DNA of 64,000 nt from Fulvivirga marina. Lineage in GTDB: Bacteria; Bacteroidota; Bacteroidia; Cytophagales; Cyclobacteriaceae. This document shows, piece by piece, positions 56,909 to 64,000 of the stretch (its first letter is position 1; the number at the start of each line of letters is the position of its first letter). Under the pieces are notes generated by a model. It saw only the letters and a program-made list of their open reading frames with translations, did not search any database and was not told the origin of the DNA. Location of the stretch: positions 1 to 64,000 of the forward strand of contig NZ_JAEUGD010000042.1 in NCBI RefSeq assembly GCF_016775155.1, given 5' to 3'. The translations under genes were made by a program, and so were the position numbers.

Positions 56909-58363
56909 CTAATACTTCTGCCAGAAATTCATATTGAAGAGCATTAATACCGTGAACAGCTCTAACCTGCCCAATAGCATCAGGAATGACAGTACCCATT
57001 TGCCAAAAGGGGTGATACTATAGAAATTGTCTACGGGACCTACCTCTCCTAAACCAGGTCCAATATTACCTAGTGAAGTGGCTACTGCACCAAGGGCCGT
57101 ATCAAATTCCACTCCGGTAAAGGAGAGCAAGAATACTCCTACTGCATAAACCAGCATGTATATCATGACGAAGGCTAACACATTGTAAGTAATGCTCCGA
57201 CTTACAGCAGCACCGTTGAGCCTTACTGGGATGACGGCTGAGGGGTGGAGTTGTCTGCGCATTTCCAGGAAACTGTTTTTAAATAATAAGGTATGTCTTA
57301 CCACTTTAATGCCACCTGCTGTGGAACCAGTTGATCCCCCCACAAACATCAATAAAAAGAATACTATAGTCAGGAATGGCGCCCACTGAGTATAATCAGC
57401 GGTAACGTATCCCGTAGTGGTTATGATAGATACTACTTGAAAAAGAGAGTCACGGAATGATTTTTCAAACCCCTCCCATTTAGAAGAAAAGACAAAAAAG
57501 GAAATAGAAAGAGAAAGTAACAGGACTAGAATCAAATAGTTTCTAAACTCCTCGTTGGCCCACGCTTTTTTGAACTTTCCTTTTAGACCAAAGTAGGTAA
57601 TGGTAAAGTTTGTGCCTGCCAAAAACATAAAAACGATGATCACATACTGAATATAGGCAGAGTCATAATAGGCTACACTGGCATTTTTGGTCGAAAATCC
57701 GCCTGTGGCCATAGTTGTTAGCGAATGGTTTAGAGCATCGTAGAAAGTCATGCCCCCAAACATGAGAAGTACAGTTTCTATTAGTGTCAGCCCCAGGTAG
57801 ATGAACCATAATCTTTTGGCCACCTCTTTGATCCTTGGCTTCATTTTATCTGGCGAAATACCCGGTGCTTCTGCTACGAATAGCTGCATGCCCCCAATGC
57901 CCAGAATAGGCAATATGGCTACAGCCAATACGATTATACCCATACCACCTATCCATTGCGTAAGGCTTCTCCAAAAAAGAACACCTTTTGGAGCACTCTC
58001 TATATCTGTCATCACTGAGGCTCCTGTAGTGGTATAGCCAGAGATGGTTTCGAAAAAAGCGTTGGTGAAGTCAGGAATAGTGCCAGATAAAATGTAGGGC
58101 AAAGCACCAAAACACGACATGCATAGCCACCCCAGAGTCACAATAAGATAGCCGTCCTTTTTCTTTAGTTCCTTATTTTGTTCATTTCTGGTTGCCAACC
58201 AAGTGATACCTCCAACGATAATGGAAACAGCCCCTGATGTGGTCAAATGCCAGATATCTTCCCTGAAGTAGAGGGAAAAGGGGAGGCATAACAACATAAA
58301 AATACCGTTGATTACAAGCAGTAGCCCAAGTATGTTGGTTATTAACCAGAAGTTAAACCTCAT
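56909..58363 (-). CDS. trkH: Trk potassium uptake protein TrkH
   Basis: TrkH is the K+-conducting membrane subunit of the Trk uptake system. The 484-residue protein has about ten TM segments and the four selectivity-filter loops: TISGYTTTGASVMT near 113, TMATGGFSTKNASV near 218, IITTTGYVTADYTQW near 312 and ATSLGNIGPGLGEVG near 430. It follows trkA by 5 bases on the minus strand. Its downstream region is occupied by IS DNA, so its native terminator is not adjacent. Confidence 0.95.
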   Translation of the reverse strand: MRFNFWLITNILGLLLVINGIFMLLCLPFSLYFREDIWHLTTSGAVSIIVGGITWLATRNEQNKELKKKDGYLIVTLGWLCMSCFGALPYILSGTIPDFTNAFFETISGYTTTGASVMTDIESAPKGVLFWRSLTQWIGGMGIIVLAVAILPILGIGGMQLFVAEAPGISPDKMKPRIKEVAKRLWFIYLGLTLIETVLLMFGGMTFYDALNHSLTTMATGGFSTKNASVAYYDSAYIQYVIIVFMFLAGTNFTITYFGLKGKFKKAWANEEFRNYLILVLLLSLSISFFVFSSKWEGFEKSFRDSLFQVVSIITTTGYVTADYTQWAPFLTIVFFLLMFVGGSTGSTAGGIKVVRHTLLFKNSFLEMRRQLHPSAVIPVRLNGAAVSRSITYNVLAFVMIYMLVYAVGVFLLSFTGVEFDTALGAVATSLGNIGPGLGEVGPVDNFYSITPFGKWVLSFLMLLGRLELFTVLMLFNMNFWQKY

Positions 58364-58368
58364 AATGA

Positions 58369-59715
58369 TTATTTGAAGAATTTTTCAACTGCGTGAATAC
58401 ATTCCGGACGACATAATACTACTGCCCGATCCTTCGGTCTGAACTGGAAGTCTCCCATGGTGGTATACCCCACCCCATTTCGCACAACTCCTCCGATTAT
58501 GGCCCCTTTTGGGAACTTCAAGGACCTTATTTCTTTTTCTGTTATTTTAGACCCTGCTTTTACAATAAATTCAAGAATCTCGGCATCAACACCATGGATA
58601 CTGGTAAGTGAAATAACATCTCCCTGGCGGATATAGCGGAAAATAAAGTTGGCAGCAATGAGCTTTTTGTTGATCATGGTGTCAACCCCGATATTTTGAG
58701 ATAAGTGGATGTAGTCTATGTTTTCGACTAAGGCCACCGTTTTCTTAACGTTATTATTCTTCGCTACAAGACATGAGATAATATTTGTTTCAGAGTTGCC
58801 TGTTACAGCAATGAAGGCATCCATTTCCTCAATACCTTCTTCCTGAAGCAGCTCCACGTCACGCCCATCTCCATTGATGATCATAACATTTCTAAGCTGG
58901 TCAGCCAATTCAAAACACTTATCCTTATCGCTTTCAATAAGCTTCACATTGAATTTTCTACTGAGCCTTCTGGCAGCATGAAAACCAACCTTGCTTCCTC
59001 CCAGGATCATGATATTTCTGATTTCCTGCTTTTGCTTGCCAGAGAGCTGAAGCACACTGTCAACTCCATCAGGCTGAGCGATGAAATAGGCGTGGTCACC
59101 TTCTACAAACCTGTTTTCTCCATGCGGAATAATGGTATTGTTCTGGCGGAGAATGGCAACGGTGAGGAAATTTTGATTAGGGTTAAGGTGGGCAACTTCT
59201 ATCATTGATTTGTTGCACAACTTACTGTTTTCATCTATTGTAACTCCTACAAGCGACAATTTACCCTGATCAAAGTCAAAGGTGTCAGTTAAGGCTACTT
59301 CCTTTAAGAGTCTTTTGATTTCTTTTGCTGCAAGCGATTCTGGCGAAATGATTTCATCTATCCCCAGGTCTTTCAGGTCAAGCTTCTCTTTATCCAGCAA
59401 GTATTCAAGATTCTGTATTCTTGCAACGGTCTTTTTAGCTCCAAGGTGCTTGCCAATCATTGCCGTTGTTAGGTTGGTTTCCTCTGAAGAAGTTACTGCT
59501 ATTAGTAGGTCGGCATTTTCTACATCCGCTTCTTCTAGTATTTTATAGGAGGTGGAACTACCTTTGATTATGCCTACATCCAAACTACTGGAGGCTTGCC
59601 TGAGTGTGTCACCATCTTTGTCTATCAGTATAATATCCTGTCTTTCGTAGGCTAGCAGCTTGGCTAAGTGAAAGCCAACATCTCCAGCTCCTGCGATAAT
59701 GATCCTCATGCCCAT
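58369..59715 (-). CDS. trkA: Trk system regulatory subunit TrkA
   Basis: TrkA is the cytosolic NAD(H)/ATP-binding gating subunit of Trk. Two RCK modules are visible: IIAGAGDVGFHLAKLLAYE at residues 5-23 and MILGGSKVGFHAARRL near 233. Each is followed by a TrkA-C domain, ending near residue 448. The length is that of the double-RCK TrkA. It precedes trkH by 5 bases. Confidence 0.95.
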   Translation of the reverse strand: MGMRIIIAGAGDVGFHLAKLLAYERQDIILIDKDGDTLRQASSSLDVGIIKGSSTSYKILEEADVENADLLIAVTSSEETNLTTAMIGKHLGAKKTVARIQNLEYLLDKEKLDLKDLGIDEIISPESLAAKEIKRLLKEVALTDTFDFDQGKLSLVGVTIDENSKLCNKSMIEVAHLNPNQNFLTVAILRQNNTIIPHGENRFVEGDHAYFIAQPDGVDSVLQLSGKQKQEIRNIMILGGSKVGFHAARRLSRKFNVKLIESDKDKCFELADQLRNVMIINGDGRDVELLQEEGIEEMDAFIAVTGNSETNIISCLVAKNNNVKKTVALVENIDYIHLSQNIGVDTMINKKLIAANFIFRYIRQGDVISLTSIHGVDAEILEFIVKAGSKITEKEIRSLKFPKGAIIGGVVRNGVGYTTMGDFQFRPKDRAVVLCRPECIHAVEKFFK

Positions 59716-59747
59716 TTTAGTCCTTTAACCATTTTGTTTTGAAATAA

Positions 59748-60233
59748 TCATTCTACCTGGCCACTAGCATCTTCAACTCTGACTCCTACTGAAAGAATTT
59801 CAGGGAGAGAGTCCCTTCTCATAAATTGTTCGAGCTTTAGTCTATAAGTTCCCGCTTGTTCAAACTGGAAACTCTTGAGGAGAGGAAATCTATGATCAAA
59901 AATATCACCCAGTCCATCTCCATAGGGTTTTCCTGTTTTAGGATGAAAAAGGTCTTTATTTACCAGTTCTGTTGAAATTTGGTTTCCTAACGTATCTTCC
60001 AAAGTATAATTAACATATATGTTTTGGAAAGGGTAAGAAACTGAATTTCTGAGATTGTAATATAAGTTGTATTTTCTTTCCTGGTTTTTTATCTGGAATT
60101 GGAACGTCAGACTAGAGTCAGCGATCCATGTTTTGTTTTCCAGATCTATATTTTCTTCATATATTCTATTGCTATCGCATGCAGTGAGTCCTGAGATCAG
60201 GAAAAGAAGAATTATTAACACCTGCTTTGTCAT
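59748..60233 (-). CDS. gldH: Gliding motility lipoprotein GldH
   Basis: GldH is a lipoprotein required for gliding in flavobacteria, where it belongs to the Gld machinery tied to type IX secretion. The 161-residue protein has a lipobox SGLTACDSN (Cys near 19) and the family pattern WxxDSSLTFQFQI, followed by YNLYYNLRNSVSYPFQNIYVNY, and then DGLGDIFDHRFPLL. Its start overlaps the ricT-like stop by 4 bases (ATGA). Presence of gldH suggests gliding ability, but the other gld genes are not in this window. Confidence 0.9.
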   Translation of the reverse strand: MTKQVLIILLFLISGLTACDSNRIYEENIDLENKTWIADSSLTFQFQIKNQERKYNLYYNLRNSVSYPFQNIYVNYTLEDTLGNQISTELVNKDLFHPKTGKPYGDGLGDIFDHRFPLLKSFQFEQAGTYRLKLEQFMRRDSLPEILSVGVRVEDASGQVE

Positions 60234-61396
60234 TTACTCTGGTTGCTTTGATTGTTTTTTTTACGATTTCTGAAGTTTTTGCGCTTCTTGTTTCTGCTTT
60301 TCTTTTTCTTGTTTCCTGTTTTGCTTTTAAACTTACGATCCATTTTTTCCAGATCACTGTTTAGTGCTACGTGATCATCTTTGCCAGGAACGTCATTTTC
60401 AAGCAGGGAGGCTGGTTTTTTGCCTGCTTTGTTAAGTTTAATAATTTCATTAACACGTCTAACGCCAATAGGGTGCCAGGTGTTTTCATCGTCATAGCCA
60501 AACCACATCACTTTTCTGAAAATATCTGTTTTCTGAAGTTTCGCTACGCCTTTTTCAGTAATTAGTGGTTTTTCAAGCTCTGGAATGTCTTTCAGAGCTT
60601 CCATATAAGTTTCGAGTTCATAATTGAGACAACACTTTAGCCGTCCACACTGACCTGATAGCTTACTGGGGTTTAATGAAAGGTTTTGGTACCTCGCAGC
60701 ACTTGTGGAAACACTTTTGAAGTCAGAGAGCCAGGTAGAACAACATAATTCGCGGCCACATGAACCTATACCCCCAAGTCTGCCTGCCTCTTGTCGCAGG
60801 CTGATCTGGCGCATTTCTACTCTGATTTTGAATTCTGCAGCAAGCAGTTTAATTAGCTCTCTGAAATCGACTCTGTCGTCTGCTGAGTAATAAAATGTAG
60901 CTTTACTATTGTCCGCTTGATACTCTACGTCAGAAAGCTTCATGTCAAGCTTCAGATCATTGATGATCTGCCTGGTTTTGTAAAGCGTTGGCATTTCTCT
61001 TTTTCTGACCTCATCATATTTTTCGAGGTCTTTCTGGTGGGCTATACGGTAGATTTTTTTTACTTCATCGTCGTCATTGATTTTTTTCTTTTGCATCTGG
61101 AGTCTTACCAGTTCGCCCTGCAATGAGACATAACCGATATGGTGTCCATTGGGCACATCAACGACAATAGCATCACCAGTAGTAAGCTGAAGATTTTCGG
61201 TGTTTCTGAAAAAGTCCTTACGACCTCCCTTAAACCGTACTTCTACTACGTTAAATTTATCGACTACCGGCAAATCCATGTTGGAAAGCCAGTCAAAAAC
61301 ATTCATTTTATTGCATCCTCCGGTAAGGCATCCTCCATTGTTTTTACATCCTGCTACCTTTCCGTCCCCGGAGCTACAAGCACTACATCCCGCCAT
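60230..61396 (-). CDS. ricT: PSP1-domain protein (RicT/YaaT family)
   Basis: In Bacillus the homologue RicT (YaaT) is part of a Fe-S-containing complex with RicA and RicF that affects RNA processing and development. Here the N-terminus is Cys-rich (CSACSSGDGKVAGCKNNGGCLTG) and the PSP1 domain (about residues 45-270) has SCGRELCCSTWLSDF and SGQCGRLKCCLNYELE, the conserved cysteine motifs. The C-terminal 60 residues are a Lys/Arg/Asn-rich tail (KKKSRNKKRKNFRNRKK). Length is 388. It is coupled to gldH by a 4-base overlap. Confidence 0.88.
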   Translation of the reverse strand: MAGCSACSSGDGKVAGCKNNGGCLTGGCNKMNVFDWLSNMDLPVVDKFNVVEVRFKGGRKDFFRNTENLQLTTGDAIVVDVPNGHHIGYVSLQGELVRLQMQKKKINDDDEVKKIYRIAHQKDLEKYDEVRKREMPTLYKTRQIINDLKLDMKLSDVEYQADNSKATFYYSADDRVDFRELIKLLAAEFKIRVEMRQISLRQEAGRLGGIGSCGRELCCSTWLSDFKSVSTSAARYQNLSLNPSKLSGQCGRLKCCLNYELETYMEALKDIPELEKPLITEKGVAKLQKTDIFRKVMWFGYDDENTWHPIGVRRVNEIIKLNKAGKKPASLLENDVPGKDDHVALNSDLEKMDRKFKSKTGNKKKKSRNKKRKNFRNRKKNNQSNQSK

Positions 61397-61527
61397 AACT
61401 TACTTTTGTTTCATCCACACTAAAGATAAATAAATATCCATAAACACAACTATGCTATGAATAAATAAGGAGCTACTCCTGAGGCTGTTCAAACCAATAT
61501 TTGTATAGTGAATGAGGTTCAAGTGGA

Positions 61528-62826
61528 TTACTTTAGCTGATTTAATTGCAGAGCTAAAATATCTTTACCTATGTCCGTTCTATAATACAGGCCATCCCAT
61601 GAGATACACTGAGCTCCGTAGTACGATCTTTTCAGGGCTTCTTCCAAGGTTGTTCCCTGACCTGTAATGGCCAGTACTCTGCCACCGTTGGTGACAAACT
61701 TATAGCCTTCCTGTTTTGTTCCGGCATGGATAACCAATGCATCAGTAACATCTCCAAGTCCGTTGATTTCCTTGCCTTTTTCGTAGCCCTCAGGATAACC
61801 TCCTGCAACTAGTACAACTGTAGTAGCTACTTTATCGCTTACTTTAAGTTCTGTATTTTTTAGGTTTCCTGTAGCTGAGGCATACAGCAGATCAAGCACA
61901 TCACTTTCTATTCTGGGGAAGACCACCTGGGTTTCAGGATCTCCCATGCGTGCGTTGTATTCGATCACATAGGGTTCTCCATCTACATTCATCAAGCCTA
62001 TAAAAATAAAACCTTTGTAATCTATATTCTCCTTTTTTAGTCCTGCAATAGTAGGTTCTACTACTTTGCTCTTTACTTTGTTAATAAAATCTGTATTGGC
62101 AAAGCTTACAGGCGAAACAGCACCCATGCCGCCTGTATTTAGCCCAGTATCTCCTTCCCCAATACGCTTGTAATCTTTAGCTTCAGGTAAGAGCACATAG
62201 TCTGTGCCATCGGTAAGTACGAAAACCGATAACTCAATGCCTTTCAGAAATTCTTCTATCAACACCTTAGAACTAGCCTCTCCAAATTGCTTGTCGAGCA
62301 ACATAGATCTTAATGCGGCTTTTGCATCATCTTTGCTTTCGCTAATAATAACACCTTTACCTGCCGCCAGGCCATCTGCCTTAAGTACAATAGGTGTATT
62401 GCAGGTGTCGAGGTAAGACAGGCCTTCTTCTATATCTGCAGCCGTGAAGGTTTTTGATTTGGCTGTAGGTACACCGTACTTTTCCATAAAAGATTTGGAG
62501 AAGTCCTTACTTCCTTCCAACTGGGCGCCAACTTTACCAGGGCCAAGAATAGCAATTTCTTTCAGGTTTGTGTCAGCCTCAAAGTGGTCTCTGATACCAT
62601 TAACCAATGGGTCTTCAGGCCCCACTACCACCAAATCAATTTTTTCATCTAAAACGAACTTACCGATGGCTTCGAAATCACTGAGCTGCAATGCTACATT
62701 ATGAGCAATTTGGGCGGTGCCGGCATTTCCAGGTGCAACAAAAAGCTTGTCACACTTGTCACTCTCACCAATTTTCCAGGCAAGTGTAAACTCCCTTCCT
62801 CCGCTTCCCAGTATTAATATGTTCAT
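61528..62826 (-). CDS. purD: Phosphoribosylamine--glycine ligase
   Basis: PurD ligates glycine to phosphoribosylamine in step 2 of purine synthesis. The ATP-grasp protein starts MNILILGSGGREFTLAWKI, has VVGPEDPLVNG near 68, KADGLAAGKGVII near 145 and EYNARMGDPETQVVFPRI near 285. Length is 432 residues. The 5' leader is unusually long if the promoter box at 62972-62979 is used. The remaining purine genes are not adjacent. Confidence 0.97.
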   Translation of the reverse strand: MNILILGSGGREFTLAWKIGESDKCDKLFVAPGNAGTAQIAHNVALQLSDFEAIGKFVLDEKIDLVVVGPEDPLVNGIRDHFEADTNLKEIAILGPGKVGAQLEGSKDFSKSFMEKYGVPTAKSKTFTAADIEEGLSYLDTCNTPIVLKADGLAAGKGVIISESKDDAKAALRSMLLDKQFGEASSKVLIEEFLKGIELSVFVLTDGTDYVLLPEAKDYKRIGEGDTGLNTGGMGAVSPVSFANTDFINKVKSKVVEPTIAGLKKENIDYKGFIFIGLMNVDGEPYVIEYNARMGDPETQVVFPRIESDVLDLLYASATGNLKNTELKVSDKVATTVVLVAGGYPEGYEKGKEINGLGDVTDALVIHAGTKQEGYKFVTNGGRVLAITGQGTTLEEALKRSYYGAQCISWDGLYYRTDIGKDILALQLNQLK

Positions 62827-63053
62827 GTTTCAATATTTAGAATTAATATCTAGTTGAGCAGACTGAGAATCGAGTATTTCCTAAGCTATTACTCTGTTCA
62901 CTGTTGCTCAATGTCTGCGATTTAAAGACCGCATATCCACCCCGTGAATTTTGAATCACTCAGGTAAGAAGCAAAGTTAAAAATTTACTTATAAAATACA
63001 CCAGTACAAAAGGGGTATTGACCTCACTATTAGTTATAATCCTGAAACAAAAA
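62827..63053 (-). promoter_or_regulatory. purD promoter and leader region
   Basis: On the minus strand TAACTTTG (62972-62979) is a good -7 box, about 145 bases before the purD ATG. No matching -33 is seen. The resulting leader has no ORF and no riboswitch I recognise. Confidence 0.4.
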
Positions 63054-63086
63054 ATCCCGGCTTTCCAAATGAACGAAGGCCGGGAT
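63054..63086 (-). terminator. Terminator after the recQ-type gene
   Basis: An 8-bp GC-rich stem (ATCCCGGC and its complement), extended by weaker pairs, is followed on the minus strand by TTTTTTG. It lies about 20 bases past the helicase stop codon. Confidence 0.75.
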
Positions 63087-63105
63087 CTCTACAAGTTTTT
63101 GCTAT

Positions 63106-64000
63106 TTAATTGGCATATTCTGATAAAAATTTGATTCTCATGAGTCTTAACTCTTCTTCTGAATATTCCTCATTATCTTCGTCTTCTAATGCTACCTGGA
63201 TGTTATCTGTTTCCGCATTAAGGAAGTAATCATAGATGTCGTCTTGCTTATCATGATCCAGGACATCATTAATATAATAGTCCAGATTAAGTTTCGTTCC
63301 AGAATAGCAGATATTTTCGATTTCAGTAAGTAATTCGTCAAAAGATATTCCTTTGGCCTCGGCTATTTCATCCAGGTCAATCTTTCGATCAATCTGTTGA
63401 ATAATAAATATCTTCATTTTTGATTTGTTGACCGATGATTTGATTACAACTTCGGATGCCGTAACAATATCATTTTCTTCAACATACTCAGATATTTTCT
63501 TGATGAACTCAGTACCAAATTTCTTCACTTTTCCCATACCTACACCGTTGATCTGAGCCATTTCCTCTTCCGAAGTAGGGTAGGTGGTGGCCATTTCTTC
63601 GAGTGATGGATCCTGGAAGATTACGTATGGGGGCAGGTCTTTTTCATGGGCTATTTTCTTGCGAAGTGCTTTCAATAAAGCAAACAGATTTTCATCGTAA
63701 GATTTGGTCGAAACCGGGGTCCTTTCGCTACTTTCTTCCTCATCGCCTGTATCGACATATTCGTGATCAATAGCGAATTGTATAGAGTATGGCTTCTTCA
63801 GGAAATCATGACCTTTTTTGCTTACTTTTAGCACACCAATGTTGTCAATATCCTTTTCAAGCAACTCGTAGATCAGGGATTGTCTTACTACAGACTTCCA
63901 ATATTCTACGGAATCTTCATTTCCTTTTCCGAAGATGTCAAGGTCATGGTGGTTGTAGGACTTGACATATTGGTTCTCAACCCCCCTTATTACATCCACG
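63106..64000 (-). CDS. recQ: RecQ-type ATP-dependent DNA helicase, C-terminal part
   Basis: The window edge removes the helicase core and zinc domain, and only the last 298 or so codons are visible. The visible part has the RQC winged-helix domain (VIRGVENQYVKSYNHHDLDIFGKGNEDSVEYWKSVVRQSL). A HRDC domain follows (about visible residues 100-180: LFALLKALRKKIAHEKDLPPYVIFQD, MAQINGVGMGKVKKFG), then an acidic extension of about 110 residues. This order is that of RecQ helicases in recombinational repair. The frame is open to position 64000. The acidic C-terminal tail is longer than in E. coli RecQ. Confidence 0.9.
   Translation of the reverse strand, partial: VDVIRGVENQYVKSYNHHDLDIFGKGNEDSVEYWKSVVRQSLIYELLEKDIDNIGVLKVSKKGHDFLKKPYSIQFAIDHEYVDTGDEEESSERTPVSTKSYDENLFALLKALRKKIAHEKDLPPYVIFQDPSLEEMATTYPTSEEEMAQINGVGMGKVKKFGTEFIKKISEYVEENDIVTASEVVIKSSVNKSKMKIFIIQQIDRKIDLDEIAEAKGISFDELLTEIENICYSGTKLNLDYYINDVLDHDKQDDIYDYFLNAETDNIQVALEDEDNEEYSEEELRLMRIKFLSEYAN

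Noticed and set aside
56704-56937. Short plus-strand reading frame between the IS element and trkH
   Set aside because: It starts within the IS right inverted repeat, ends inside trkH, has no recognisable domain and no promoter. It is probably chance.
62827-62979. Classical purine riboswitch upstream of purD
   Set aside because: The conserved purine aptamer core could not be found in the leader on the minus strand.

Overview
The window is a 64 kb chromosomal stretch from a member of the Bacteroidota, most likely a gliding, free-living Cytophagales-type bacterium. The evidence is a GldH gliding lipoprotein, a fused SecDF, a short AtpC, an atpDC pair apart from the other atp genes, a Rho with a long charged insertion, many lipoproteins with a Bacteroidota-style lipobox, and promoter boxes of the TAnnTTTG type with almost no Shine-Dalgarno sequences. 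Base composition is moderately AT-rich and gene density is high. No rRNA, tRNA or CRISPR array was found. The genus is not determinable from the sequence alone.

Layout. 0-25 kb is mostly housekeeping. It holds dnaK, a collagen-like lipoprotein, prfC with a pseudouridine synthase, atpDC, an orphan sensor kinase, a NatAB-type ABC exporter, the minus-strand series peptidase-hpt-adk-obgE-grpE-dnaJ, upp, a Ca/Na exchanger, sdaA, a TauE-like protein, rho and serS. 25-31.5 kb holds a TspO-like protein, a secreted prolyl oligopeptidase, an acetyltransferase, a SiaC-like protein and an MltF-like lytic transglycosylase. 31.5-37.6 kb is a kynurenine-pathway block. haaO, a DNA-repair methyltransferase, kynU and kmo are packed on the minus strand, and an SDR plus an aminomuconate-semialdehyde-type dehydrogenase lie on the plus strand.

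37.6-45.6 kb is the most unusual part. An ECF sigma factor and a membrane anti-sigma-like protein carrying TPRs are divergent from four exported proteins: a papain-like C1 peptidase lipoprotein, a Cys-rich lipoprotein, a TPR-CHAT (caspase-like) protein with a signal peptide and a C-terminal membrane anchor, and a second Cys-rich lipoprotein. I read this as a candidate sigma-controlled envelope proteolysis or sensing system. Its function is unknown.

45.7-53.5 kb returns to housekeeping: ndk, nrnA, two FKBP lipoproteins, a HAM1-type NTP pyrophosphatase, udk and secDF. 54.2-56.9 kb is a mobile-DNA island. It contains a truncated IS4-type transposase remnant and a complete 1614-bp IS1182-like element, with 16-bp terminal inverted repeats and 6-bp target duplications, inserted in a palindrome. 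Its transposase is broken by two opposite frameshifts. The last part has trkH-trkA, gldH-ricT, purD and the 3' half of a recQ-type helicase cut by the window edge.
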